Source: Palsa-504 sp963744575
GTDB taxonomy: Bacteria > Actinomycetota > Actinomycetes > Streptosporangiales > Streptosporangiaceae
DNA length: 64,000 nucleotides
NCBI GenBank assembly: GCA_963744575.1
Contig: CAVUUF010000016.1
Span: 558,001-622,000, forward strand
Reading direction: 5' to 3'
How positions within the stretch are numbered: the stretch's first letter is position 1; each line of letters begins with the position of its first letter. The notes under the pieces were generated by a model. It was not told the DNA's origin. It saw only the letters and a program-made list of their open reading frames with translations, and searched no databases. Below are positions 43,539 to 52,921 of the stretch, one piece after another. A program made the position numbers and the translations under genes.

Positions 43539-45245
43539 GTGACTGTCGATACGTCGCCGAACTCGGTTACGTCCTCCGCGCGATCAGGTTCGCGGCGCCC
43601 GCTTCCGTTCGGATGGAGAAGCCGCGCCGGGCGGCCCGCCGCCTCGGAGAACGAGCCAGTGACGGTTCTGCCCGGGGAAGGCGGTGCCCGGAGACGGCGC
43701 CTGCTCGGCCTGTGGCCGCTGCTGGTGGTGCTGGGGGTCCAGGCGGGGCTGTCGCTGCGGCTCCTGCGGGCCGACACCGCATCCCAGAGTGAAGCCCTTT
43801 ACCTGCGCGCCGGGCACCTGGAATGGGCGCACTGGCTGCACGGCAGCCCGATTCCGCCGTTCCAGAACTACTTCTCGGGCGCGCCGGTCAGCTACCCGCC
43901 GATCGGCGCGGTAGCCGACAGCATCGGCGGGCTGGCCGGGGCCCGGGTCCTGTCCCTGGGGTTCATGCTCGGCGCCACGATCCTGCTGTGGAGTGCCACC
44001 GGCCGGCTATTCGGGCGACGGGCCTCGTTCTTCGCCAGCGCGCTGTTCGCCCTGCTCGGCACCACCTTGCACCTAGGGGTGTTCGCCACGTACGACGCGA
44101 TGTCGGTGTTCCTGGTCGCGCTGGCGGCCTGGTGCGTGATCCGCCCCGGAGCGCGGGGCCCGGCGACCGGGTGGATGCTGGCCGGAGCGGGTGTGCTCGC
44201 CCTGGCCAGCGTCACGGCGTACACCACCCTGCTGTTCGTTCCGCTCGTCGCCGCGCTCGCCCTGCTCACCTCGCCATGGACCAGCCGCGGCTTGCTCGCG
44301 GCCCGGCGGGCCGGGACCGTGCTGGCCGGGACAGCTGCGCTGCTCGGTCTCGCCGTGGCGGCCGGCCGGGGCAGTTACCTCGGCGGATTCGAACGGACGA
44401 TGCTGACCAGCGTGGCCGGTTCGGCCTCCCCGCAGTCGGTGCTCGGCCAGTCCTGGTACTGGGCCGGCCTGCTGCTGGTCCTGGCAGTAAGCGGGGTGGT
44501 CATCAGCGTGGCCAGCCGACAGGCAGCCGCCCAGAGCACACTCCTCGTGTTCCTGACCGTCGGCTTGATATTCGGCCCGCTGGAACAGGCGCACCTGCAC
44601 ACGGTGGCGTCGCTCAACCATCATGTCGGCCTGGGCGCCTGGTTCGCCGCCATCTCAGCCGGGTACGCCGTCGACCGGTTCATCGCGGCCGCGCCGGCCG
44701 GACGGGGCCGCGCGGTGACCTGCGGGGCGTGCGTGATTGCGCTGGTCTTCCCGGCCGGGCTCGGCATCACCCAGTCCCGGGACTTCTCCGCCGACTGGCC
44801 GAACTCGTCCGACTTCCTCGCGGTCTTCGGCCCGCTCGCCGATCACGGCATCGGGCCGCTCCTGGTCGAAGATCCCTCCGTGGCCGAGTACTACCTGCCC
44901 GCCGGCGCCCAGTGGCAGCGCTGGTCAAGCACCCGCAACATCACCCTGTCGGCCGGCACGTACACCGGCGGGCCGAACGCCGTCGTCAGCGTCACCAGCG
45001 GCGGCAACGCGCCTGTCTACGCCAACTACATCGCCCACGGCTATTTCTCGCTGGTTGCCCTGAACTTCACGGACACGACCGGCCTGGACCGCCAGATCGC
45101 CGCTGACCTGCGCCGCAATCACCATTACCACGTCATCCAGGTCGTCCCCTACGGGATGGAAATCCCTCCGGTCGGCGAAGGCTCCTACGTCATCTGGCAG
45201 TACCAGGCCAGTACGAAGCAGGCCGGCTACACGCCGAGCCGCTGA
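43539..45245 (+). CDS. GT39-like membrane glycosyltransferase with altered active-site motif (cassette D)
   Basis: The product has 568 residues; GTG 43539 is preceded by GGGGGAGA. It aligns along its full length with the cassette-B copy, with VEDPSVAEYYLPAGAQWQRW and YFSLVALNFTDTTGLD in the C-terminal part and about ten helices. The first external loop reads SQSEALYLRAGHLEWAHW: the acidic pair DE of the other three copies is Ser84-Glu85 here. In PMT/ArnT-type GT-C enzymes this Asp is central to catalysis, so this copy may be inactive or act differently. It follows the GH26-like gene; no GT2 is present in this cassette. Confidence 0.75.
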   Translation: MTVDTSPNSVTSSARSGSRRPLPFGWRSRAGRPAASENEPVTVLPGEGGARRRRLLGLWPLLVVLGVQAGLSLRLLRADTASQSEALYLRAGHLEWAHWLHGSPIPPFQNYFSGAPVSYPPIGAVADSIGGLAGARVLSLGFMLGATILLWSATGRLFGRRASFFASALFALLGTTLHLGVFATYDAMSVFLVALAAWCVIRPGARGPATGWMLAGAGVLALASVTAYTTLLFVPLVAALALLTSPWTSRGLLAARRAGTVLAGTAALLGLAVAAGRGSYLGGFERTMLTSVAGSASPQSVLGQSWYWAGLLLVLAVSGVVISVASRQAAAQSTLLVFLTVGLIFGPLEQAHLHTVASLNHHVGLGAWFAAISAGYAVDRFIAAAPAGRGRAVTCGACVIALVFPAGLGITQSRDFSADWPNSSDFLAVFGPLADHGIGPLLVEDPSVAEYYLPAGAQWQRWSSTRNITLSAGTYTGGPNAVVSVTSGGNAPVYANYIAHGYFSLVALNFTDTTGLDRQIAADLRRNHHYHVIQVVPYGMEIPPVGEGSYVIWQYQASTKQAGYTPSR

Positions 45246-45312
45246 ATTCCCGGGACACGGGGCGTGAAACCGGGTCCGTTCGGGCCAAAGGAGAGCTGGC
45301 CGGGTACAGCGG

Positions 45313-46194
45313 TCAGCTCATGCCGGTGGTGGATTCGGAGCGGGACCTGGGGTCGCGGGGGTGCCAGGCGCCGCGGCCGACGCTGGCCAGGAAGCTGTCC
45401 ACGGCGCGGTTGAAGACGTCGGGTTCTTCCAGGTTGGCGGTGTGGCCGGTGCGCGGCAGGATAGCCAGGCCGGCCGTGGGGATGGTGCGCTTGAGCATCA
45501 GCGCGGGCTCCAGGCAGCCCTCGTCCTCGTCGCCGGCCAGCACCAGGACCGGGACGCTCACCGTGGCCAGGTCGCCGGTGAGCGCGTACAGGGAGGGCCG
45601 GGCCGCCTGGACACCGCGCATGGTCAGGGCACTGCCCAGCGAGGAATGGCCGGCCAGCGCCGCGGCGAACTCGGCCCAGCCGCGCGGATTCTTGTTCTGG
45701 AACTGGACCCGGGCCGGGCCGACCGCGTACCGTTCGGCCACCTTGGCCGCGCCCTCGGCGGCGAACGCGGCCGCGGTGAGCATGGACTCGGCCCGGAAGG
45801 CCTCGGCGCGTTCGGGCTGGGCGCCGTATCCCGCGCCGGCGACCACCGCCGAGATGACCCGGTCCGGGTGGGCCAGGACCATGTGCAGCGCGGTGAAGCC
45901 GCCCATCGACAGGCCCACCACGTGCGCCCGGGTGATCTCGAGGGCGTCGAGCACCGCAATCGCGTCCGCGACCGCGCGCTGCTGCGAGTACGCGGCCGGG
46001 TCGACGGGCACGTCCGACGGCGGATAGCCGCGGGCCGCGTAGCTGACGCACCGGTAGGCGGCGGAGAAGAACCGGATCTGCGGCTCCCAGCTGCGGTGGT
46101 CGCCGGCGAACTCGTGGACGAACAGCAGCGGCTCACCGCGGCCGGTCTCCTCGGCGTGCAGCGTCACGCCGTCGTCGGTCACGATCGCTGGCAT
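45313..46194 (-). CDS. Alpha/beta hydrolase
   Basis: The product has 293 residues from ATG 46194. It shows the oxyanion-region HEFAGDHRSWEPQIRFF, the nucleophile elbow GLSMGG, the acid in LAGDEDEGC and the His in PRTGHTANLEEP. This is the pattern of PcaD/2-hydroxymuconate-semialdehyde-hydrolase-like enzymes in catabolic clusters. It lies 31 bp after the GntR-type gene and probably shares its operon. The likely role is ester, lactone or C-C bond hydrolysis in the pathway served by the molybdenum hydroxylase; the substrate is unknown. Confidence 0.82.
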   Translation of the reverse strand: MPAIVTDDGVTLHAEETGRGEPLLFVHEFAGDHRSWEPQIRFFSAAYRCVSYAARGYPPSDVPVDPAAYSQQRAVADAIAVLDALEITRAHVVGLSMGGFTALHMVLAHPDRVISAVVAGAGYGAQPERAEAFRAESMLTAAAFAAEGAAKVAERYAVGPARVQFQNKNPRGWAEFAAALAGHSSLGSALTMRGVQAARPSLYALTGDLATVSVPVLVLAGDEDEGCLEPALMLKRTIPTAGLAILPRTGHTANLEEPDVFNRAVDSFLASVGRGAWHPRDPRSRSESTTGMS

Positions 46195-46225
46195 CGCGGC
46201 TCCCCTGGAATCTGGCGGCGGTCCT

Positions 46226-46852
46226 TCACTCGGATACCTCCTTCAACGGCTCCGCGCCCATGATGTGCAGATATGTCCGGGCCGCGGCGGCTTCGGCGTC
46301 TCCTCCGGCCAGCGCGGCCAGGATCTCGTCGTGCTGGCGGGCTGATTCCGCGTGGCTGCGCGACACCCGCGGTCCGTCGTGCAGCGACGCCCAGAGCAGC
46401 CGCATCAGCGACAGCAGCAGCGGGCTGCGGGCACAGGAGTACACGGTGAAATGGAAGTCCCGGTTCAGCTCCGCGTAGCCCGGGTCGTCGTCGGCGAGCG
46501 TGCGCATCTGGTCATTGAGCCCGCGCAGCCGGGCCAGGCCGGCGGCGTCGATCTTGCACGCGGCCAGGGACGCGCCGAGGGACTCCAGCGCCGCGCGGAT
46601 CTGGAAGTTCTCCTCGACCCGGCCCATGTCCGGCTCGACCACGGTGAAACCCCGGTGGGTGTCGCAGACCAGCAGGCCCTCCGATTCCAGCCGCCGCATC
46701 GCCTCCCGGACCGGGGTCTGGCTGACGCCGAACCGCCGGGCCAGGTCGCGCTGGCGCAACTGCTCCCCCGGCTCCAGTTCGCCGGTGATGACCAGCTCGC
46801 GGATGAGCGCGGCGACCAGGTCGGTCTTGCTGACGTACCCGGGGGTGGTCAT
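46226..46852 (-). CDS. GntR-family regulator (FCD/FadR subgroup)
   Basis: The product has 208 residues. The N-terminal winged helix has LVAALIRELVITGELEPGEQLRQRDLA and RRFGVSQTPVREAMRRLESEGL. The C-terminal FCD effector domain has LNRDFHFTVYSCARSPLL and SRSHAESARQHDEILAALAGGD with the His residues that often bind a metal. The start overlaps the stop of the upstream molybdenum-hydroxylase gene (ATGA). FCD regulators usually bind palindromes such as TGGTnnACCA; two such sites (52925-52934 and 57784-57793) lie in this cluster. Confidence 0.9.
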   Translation of the reverse strand: MTTPGYVSKTDLVAALIRELVITGELEPGEQLRQRDLARRFGVSQTPVREAMRRLESEGLLVCDTHRGFTVVEPDMGRVEENFQIRAALESLGASLAACKIDAAGLARLRGLNDQMRTLADDDPGYAELNRDFHFTVYSCARSPLLLSLMRLLWASLHDGPRVSRSHAESARQHDEILAALAGGDAEAAAARTYLHIMGAEPLKEVSE

Positions 46853-49122
46853 GCGTCCCCTCCGGCGGCAGCCACCAGGGCCCGGACCCGGTCCGGGGTC
46901 AGCGGCAGCCGGCCGACGCCGCCGGCCAGGCCGAGCGCGTCGCGCACCGCGTTGGCCACCGCGGCGCCGACCGCGTTGATGCCGCCCTCGCCCGCGCCCA
47001 TCACGCCGAGCGGGTTGCCCGGCGAGGGAGCCTGCTGGGACAGCAGCACGTCGACCGGCGGGATCTCGGCCGCGGTGGGCATCCGGTACTCCATGAACGT
47101 GATCGCCTGCGGCTGGCCCGCCTCGTCGTAGCGGAACTCCTCCAGCAGCGCCCCGCCGATGCCCTGGGCCACGCCGCCGCGCAGCTGGCCCTCCACCAGC
47201 ATCGGGTTGACCGCCCGGCCCACCTCGTAGGCGACCAGGTAACGCAGCACCCGGACCCGGCCGGTCCCGGTGTCCACCTCGACCACCGCGACGTGCGCGC
47301 CGTAGGGATAGGTCATGTGCGACACCTCGAACCGGCGGCGGGCGGACAGCCCGGCCGGCTCGCCCCGGGCCAGGTAGCGGCTGGCCGGCGCGGCCGCCCT
47401 GGCCACCTCGGCGAGGGTGAGCCGGGCCGCCGGATCGCCGCGGACCGCGATGACCCCGGCGGCCAGGTCAAGGTCCTCCTCGGCGGCCTCGAGCACCCGG
47501 GCGGCCAGGTGCAGCGCCCGCTTCCTGACCGCGAGGGCGGCCAGGTGCACCGCGCTGCCGCCCACCACGGTCGACCGGGACGCCCAGGATCCCGCGCCGA
47601 ACGGCTGGGCGGCGGTGTCCCCCGCCGTGACGTGCACCGCCTGCGGCTCGACGCCGAGGGCATCCGCGGTGATCTGCGCGAGCACGGTCTCGATGCCCTG
47701 GCCCACCGACGTCCCGCCGGAGTAGACGTGCACCGCGCCGGACCTGCTCACCGTGACGTCGGCGGTCTCCTGCGGTCCGAGGCCGCTCTTCTCCACGAAC
47801 ATGGCCAGCCCCAGGCCGCGGCCTGGCCCGGTTCCGGCCAGGGCCCGGTAACCGAGGCGCTCGGCCTCGGCGACCGCGGCCGCGAGCAGCGCCGGGTAGT
47901 CGCCGGTGTCCAGGATCAAGTCGGTGCCCAGCGTGCTGACCGGCCGCTCGTGCGGCATCTCCGGCGCGCTCAGCAGGTTCCTCATCCGCAGCTCGACCGG
48001 GTCGAGGCCGAGCCGGGTGGCGGCCACGTCGAGCAGATGCTCGCGCGCGGCCGTGCCCTCGAACCGGCCCGGCGCCCGGTAGGTGCCGCACGGCGTCTTG
48101 TTGGTGAGCACCACCCGGGCCCGCCCCCGGTAGGCGGGCACGCGGTAGGGGCCGGGGAGCATGGCGGCGGTGAGTTCTGGTACCGCGACGCCGTGGGTGC
48201 GGCAGTAGGCGCCGTTGTCCTGGACGATGTCGTCGGTCAGGCCCAGGATCCGGCCGTCGGCGGCGAAGGCGGCGGCGACCCGGTGGTACTGCTGGCGGGA
48301 GTGGTTCACCGCCATCAGGTGCTCGGCCCGGTCCTCGGCCCACTTGACCGGGCGCTGCAGGCTGGTGGCCAGCCAGGGGATGAGGAAGTCCTCGGGGTAG
48401 AACTCGCCGCGAACCCCGAACCCGCCGCCCGCGTCGATCGCGTGCACCCGGATCAGCGTCTCGTCCAGGCCGAGCATGTCGGCCAGCAGATCGCGGTTCC
48501 ACACCGGGACCTTGGTCATGCCGAAGATGTCGAGCTCGCCGCGGGCCGGGCCGGGCACCGCCAGCAGGCAGCGCGGCTCGAGCGGCACGCCGCTGTGCCG
48601 GCCGATGGCGAGCTCGAGGCTGATCACGTGCGCGGCCGCGGCGAAGGCGGCGTCGGTGTCGCCGTAGCCCCGGGTGAGTTCGGCCGCGACCGTGCCGGGC
48701 TGGCCGTCGGCCTCGAGGATCACGGGCGCCTCGGCGACGTCGATGTCCACCAGTTCAGCGGCGTCCTCGCAGGCATACGGGTTCTCGCCGACCACGACGG
48801 CGAGCGGCTCGCCCACGTACCGGACGGTGTCGCGGGCGAGCACCGGTTGCAGGAACCGGCTCAGGTCGGTGCCGTCGATGACCAGCCGGACCGGGATGAC
48901 CAGGTCCCGCGGCAGGTCCCGGGCCGTGACGACGGTCGCGACGGCTGGGGCCTGAGCAGCTGCGGTGACATCGAGCTCGCGGACCTGGCCATGAGCAGAG
49001 GGAGACCGAACGATCCGGGCGTGCAGCTGTCCAGGAACGCTGAAGTCGTCACCGAACCGGCCGCGGCCGCGCAGCAGCCGCGGGTCCTCGGCACGCGGCA
49101 GCCTCGTCCCGACGACGGTCAT
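46849..49122 (-). CDS. Molybdopterin-binding large subunit, xanthine dehydrogenase family (copy 1)
   Basis: The product has 757 residues from ATG 49122. It shows TRLPRAEDPRLLRGRGRFGDD at the N-terminus, GGGFGVRGEFYPEDFL, the cofactor loop SVGQGIETVLAQI, and the MoCo-proximal GAGEGGINAVGAAVANA with the catalytic Glu. The loop reading GTYRAPGRFEG is not the AYxCSFR of true CO dehydrogenases, so it is a hydroxylase of unknown substrate. It should pair with the small and medium subunits encoded just upstream. ATGA overlaps exist at both ends. Confidence 0.88.
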   Translation of the reverse strand: MTVVGTRLPRAEDPRLLRGRGRFGDDFSVPGQLHARIVRSPSAHGQVRELDVTAAAQAPAVATVVTARDLPRDLVIPVRLVIDGTDLSRFLQPVLARDTVRYVGEPLAVVVGENPYACEDAAELVDIDVAEAPVILEADGQPGTVAAELTRGYGDTDAAFAAAAHVISLELAIGRHSGVPLEPRCLLAVPGPARGELDIFGMTKVPVWNRDLLADMLGLDETLIRVHAIDAGGGFGVRGEFYPEDFLIPWLATSLQRPVKWAEDRAEHLMAVNHSRQQYHRVAAAFAADGRILGLTDDIVQDNGAYCRTHGVAVPELTAAMLPGPYRVPAYRGRARVVLTNKTPCGTYRAPGRFEGTAAREHLLDVAATRLGLDPVELRMRNLLSAPEMPHERPVSTLGTDLILDTGDYPALLAAAVAEAERLGYRALAGTGPGRGLGLAMFVEKSGLGPQETADVTVSRSGAVHVYSGGTSVGQGIETVLAQITADALGVEPQAVHVTAGDTAAQPFGAGSWASRSTVVGGSAVHLAALAVRKRALHLAARVLEAAEEDLDLAAGVIAVRGDPAARLTLAEVARAAAPASRYLARGEPAGLSARRRFEVSHMTYPYGAHVAVVEVDTGTGRVRVLRYLVAYEVGRAVNPMLVEGQLRGGVAQGIGGALLEEFRYDEAGQPQAITFMEYRMPTAAEIPPVDVLLSQQAPSPGNPLGVMGAGEGGINAVGAAVANAVRDALGLAGGVGRLPLTPDRVRALVAAAGGDA

Positions 49123-49604
49123 GGTTTGTTCCTGGCCCGGGCGGTGGCCACGATCGCGTCGATGATGCCCTGGTAGCCGGTACAGCGGCAGAGGTTGGAC
49201 GCGACGAGATCGCGGGCCTCGGCCTCGTCGAGGGGAGTATCCCGGTCTTCCGCCAGGTACGCCTCGGCGAGCATGAGGAAGCCGGGCGTGCAGAACCCGC
49301 ACTGCAGCGCGTGGTGATCGCTGAACGCCTGCTGCAGGTCGGTCAGCTGCTCGCCGTCGGCCAGGCCCTCCACCGTGCGGACTTCGGCGCCGTCCGCCTG
49401 GACCCCGAAGACCAGGCAGGCCCGGACCGGCGCGCCGTCCAGGAGCACCGTGCACGCCCCGCAGATGCCGTGCTCGCAGCCCAGGTGGGTGCCGGTGTAG
49501 CCGAGGTCGTGGCGGAGCATGTCGGCCAGGGTGCGGCGGGCCTCGACGGCCAGTTCGTGCTCGCGGCCGTTGACGCGTAGGCAGATGGCGTGCATGTCTT
49601 TCAC
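49119..49604 (-). CDS. [2Fe-2S] small subunit, xanthine dehydrogenase family
   Basis: The product has 161 residues from GTG 49604, which overlaps the repaired stop of large subunit 2 (GTGA); ATG 49595 is an alternative. The plant-type ferredoxin cluster has CEHGICGACTVLLDG and a following Cys63. The second cluster has QCGFCTPGF and NLCRCTGYQGI. It passes electrons from the molybdenum site to FAD. As sequenced it is in frame with the preceding large subunit only because of a frameshift there, so the apparent fusion should not be taken as real. Confidence 0.9.
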   Translation of the reverse strand: MKDMHAICLRVNGREHELAVEARRTLADMLRHDLGYTGTHLGCEHGICGACTVLLDGAPVRACLVFGVQADGAEVRTVEGLADGEQLTDLQQAFSDHHALQCGFCTPGFLMLAEAYLAEDRDTPLDEAEARDLVASNLCRCTGYQGIIDAIVATARARNKP

Positions 49605-51956
49605 AGGACCCCGCTCAGGTCTTGGGGGAGCACCGGGATGTGGTCGAAGCGCACGCCGGTGTCGGACAGGGCGTCGTTGATAGCGTTGAGGACGGCGGCC
49701 GGGGCGCCGATCGTGCCGCCCTCTCCCATCCCCTTGGCGCCGGTTTCGCTGAACCCGGACGGCGTTCTGGAGGTGGACGATGTCTATTGCGCAGACTTCC
49801 GCCGCGGTGGGCGCCAGGTAGTCCATCAAGGTGGCGCTGGCCGGCTGGCCTTCGGAGTCGAAGCAGACCCGCTCGAGTAGCGCGGCCGCCGCGCCCTGGG
49901 TGACGCCGCCGCGGACCTGCCCGTCGACCACGACCGGGTTGATGACCACGCCGCAGTCCTCCACCACCAGGTAGCGGTGCAGCCGGATCGCGCAGGTGCC
50001 CGGGTCGATCACGATCATGGCCGCGTGGCAGGCGTTGGAGAAGGTACCGGGCGGGTCGAAGGTGGCCCGGGCCTCCAGCGCGTAGCGCAGGTCCTCGGTC
50101 AGCCGGTGGGCCTGGAAGTGGACCAGCCAGGCCAGCTCGGGGATGGGGATGGCGGCGGTGTCGTCGCCGCGGATGCGGGCGGCGCCCCGGGCCAGCTCCA
50201 CGTCGGCCGGGCTGGCCTCGAGCTGGCTGGCGGCGACCTTCCTGAGCTGGTCGGCCAGGACGTCGGCGGCCCGGCCGGCCGCTCCGCCGCCGATCACCAC
50301 CGAGCGGCTGCCCCAGGTGCCCCAGCCGTAGGAGGCCAGGTCGGTGTCGCCCTGCCGCAGCCGGACCTGATCCGGGTGGACACCGAGACGGTCGGCGACG
50401 ATCTGCGCGAACGTGGTCTCGTGGCCCTGGCCGTGCCCGCAGGTCCCGGTGGTGACGATGACCTCCCCGCTGGGGTCCATCCGGACCAGCGCGGTGTCGT
50501 AGCCGGGGGTCATCCGCATCCGGCGCTGGGACATGGTCGGGGTGCCGTAGGCGGTGCGCTCGGAGAAGCAGGCATAGCCGATCCCCGCCCGCTGTCCCTG
50601 GCCGCGCAGCCGCTCGCGTTCGGCCGGCCAGGCCCGGTCGTTTACCTGCTTCTCCGCCAGGTCGAGCGACTCGCGGTAGCTGCCCTCGTCGTAGGTGATC
50701 TTGTTGACCCCGGTGTAGGGGAAGTCGGTCCTGGCGATCAGGTTGGTCCGGCGCACGTCCAGCGGATCGAGGTGCAGCGCGGCCGCGGCCTTTTCCATCA
50801 GCCGCTCCATGACCAGCACGATCTGCGGCCGGGACACGCCCCGGTAGGGTGCGGCCGGGGCCTTGTTGGTCGCGATGGCCCGGCCCCGGGCCCGGTACGC
50901 GGGGACCTTGTACACGCCGGGCAGTTCGGTCGCCGCCATCAGCGGCTCGACCGCGCAGGTGAACGGGAAGGCCGAGTACGCCCCGGTATCGCAGTCGATC
51001 TCCGCGTCCAGGCCGAGGATCCTTCCCTGCTCATCGAAGGCGGCCCTGACCTGGTAGCGCTGCTCGTGGCCGTGGAAGGCCGCGGTCAGGTTCTCCTGCC
51101 GGTCCTCGATCCAGCGCACCGGCCGCCGCAGTCGCAGCGCGGCCGCCGCCACGGCCACCTCCTCCCGGCCGACCACGCACTTCAGCCCGAACCCGCCGCC
51201 GACGTCGGGGGCGATCACCCGGACCGAGCGCTCCGCCAGGCCGAGGGCCTGGGCCACGCCGGACCGGACCTGGTGCGGGACCTGGGTGGAGACGTGCAGG
51301 ACCAGCTGCTCGTCGCGGTCGTCCCATTCGGCCAGGCAGGCGCGGCCCTCCAGCGGCAGGGCGGCCACCCGGGCGCTGCGGAACGTGGCGCTGACGGTGG
51401 CTTCCGCCGCCGCGAAGATCTCCGGCAGCCGGTCGTCGTCGAACATCAGCAGATCGACCAGGCGGTTGCCGTCGGCTTCCTCGTGCAGCCTGGGCGCCTG
51501 GCTCGCGGTGGCGGCCTCGATGCTGGCCACAGCGGGCCGCGGATCCCAGTCGACCTCGGCCAGTTCGGCCGCGTCCTCGGCCCGGTAGGGATCATCGGCG
51601 ATCACCAACGCCACCGGCTCGCCGACGAACCGGACCCGGTCCCCGGCCAGGATGGGCATCGCGGTCGGGACGAACTCCTCCCGTTCCAGCAGCGCGAGCA
51701 GGGAGGCGCGGCCGAGGGAGTCCGCCGTGAGGAAGCCCTCCACCCCGGGCGCCCGGCTGGCCGCGGTGGTGTCAATGTTGCCGACCAGGGCGTGGGCATG
51801 CGGGCTGCGGACGAACGCGGCGTGCAGCAGCCCCGGGCGGGTGGCCGGGTTCAGGTCGCCGGTGAACCGTCCCCGGCCGAGCAGCATCCGGCGGTCCTCC
51901 TTGCGGGGCACCGGGGCGCCGACCCAGCGGCCGTCGAAGCCCGTCTGATGGCTCAC
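49601..51956 (-). pseudogene. Molybdopterin-binding large subunit (copy 2), C-terminal frameshift
   Basis: GTG 51956 overlaps the stop of the FAD subunit gene. The frame is normal for about 730 residues: VPRKEDRRMLLGRGRFTGD, GGGFGLKCVVGREE, APYRGVSRPQ (similar to form-II enzymes) and GHGQGHETTFAQI. After AIDIVHLQ (near 49770) it shifts. The correct end is in another frame: TPSGFSETGAKGMGEGGTIG, carrying the catalytic Glu, ending at TGA 49603-49601. As written, the protein loses this Glu motif and runs into the iron-sulfur subunit. One indel would restore it. Confidence 0.85.
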
Positions 51957-52822
51957 CCGTCGTCCCCGGCGAGCTGGCTCGCCTCGGCGAGGGCCCGCGA
52001 TACCAGGGTGGCGGTCAGCCTGCGCCGGAACCCGGCGTCGCCGTGCGTGTCGGCGGGGGGGTCGATCTGGCGGGCGGCGTGCTCGCCCATGGCCTGCCAG
52101 GTCTCATCGGCGGCGGGCTGCCCGGCCAGCGGGTCCGCGCCGACCTCGACGGGCAGCGGGCCGACGCCGCCGAGCACGACGCGGCCGCGGCGGCAAACGC
52201 CGTCCGCGATGTCCGCGGACACCGCGGCGGCGACGACGGCGAAGTCGCCCTGGCGCTGGGCGAACTCGGTGAGCACCGCCTGCCGGGCCGGAGTGGGGAA
52301 CCTGATCTCGGTGATCATCTCGTCGGGGCCGGCCGCGGTGGTGTAGTACCCCTCGAAGAACCCGGCGGCCGGGACGGTGCGCGGCCCGTCCGGCCCGGTG
52401 AGCACGACCTGCGCGTCCAGCAGGACGGCCAGCAGGCACCACTCCGCGGCCGGGTCGGCGTGGGCGATGCTGCCGCCGAACGTGCCCCGGCAGCGGATCG
52501 GGTAGTGCCCGATCCACCGGGCCGACCGGGGCAGCACGCCGAAGCCGCCGAGCACGGCCGGGTCGCGGCTGGTCTCGACCGTACGGTGGGTGGTCAGCGC
52601 GCCGACGCGCAGCCCGTCGCCCGGGTCCGCACGCAGGTAGCTCAGGCCCTCGATCCGGGACACGTCGATCAGCGCAGCCGGGCGGGCCAGCCGGAAGTTC
52701 ATCATCGGGACCAGGCTCAGGCCGCCGGCCAGGATCTTCGCCTCGTCACCCAGTTCGGCCAGCAGCGCGACCGCCTCGGCCACGCTGTGCGCGCGGTGGT
52801 AGGCGAACGGCGCTGGCTTCAC
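51953..52822 (-). CDS. FAD-binding medium subunit, xanthine dehydrogenase family
   Basis: The product has 289 residues. FAD-binding signatures are ILAGGLSLVPMMNFRLARP at about 30-48 and RGTFGGSIAHADPAAE at about 112-127, as in CoxM-type subunits. It is the first gene of the minus-strand hydroxylase operon (M-L2-S-L1-gntR-hydrolase). The region in front of it is shared with the divergent enoyl-CoA hydratase gene and contains the TGGTATACCA palindrome. Confidence 0.9.
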   Translation of the reverse strand: MKPAPFAYHRAHSVAEAVALLAELGDEAKILAGGLSLVPMMNFRLARPAALIDVSRIEGLSYLRADPGDGLRVGALTTHRTVETSRDPAVLGGFGVLPRSARWIGHYPIRCRGTFGGSIAHADPAAEWCLLAVLLDAQVVLTGPDGPRTVPAAGFFEGYYTTAAGPDEMITEIRFPTPARQAVLTEFAQRQGDFAVVAAAVSADIADGVCRRGRVVLGGVGPLPVEVGADPLAGQPAADETWQAMGEHAARQIDPPADTHGDAGFRRRLTATLVSRALAEASQLAGDDG

Positions 52823-52921
52823 CTGGCTCCTCGGGCTCGCTCAGGGCTCCCGGCCCACGGCTCGGGCTTGTTCCCCCGGCCCGCGGCTCGGGCATGTTCC
52901 CCCGGCCCGCGGCTCCGGTTC

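Noticed and set aside
49119..51956. 945-residue natural fusion of a molybdenum large subunit with its iron-sulfur subunit
   Set aside because: The catalytic Glu motif and a proper stop exist in the alternate frame and the small subunit has its own GTGA start, so the fusion comes from a frameshift.
46849..52822. Aerobic CO dehydrogenase (coxMSL)
   Set aside because: Neither large subunit has the AYxCSFR active-site loop, and gene order and partners differ from cox operons; only the general family is supported.
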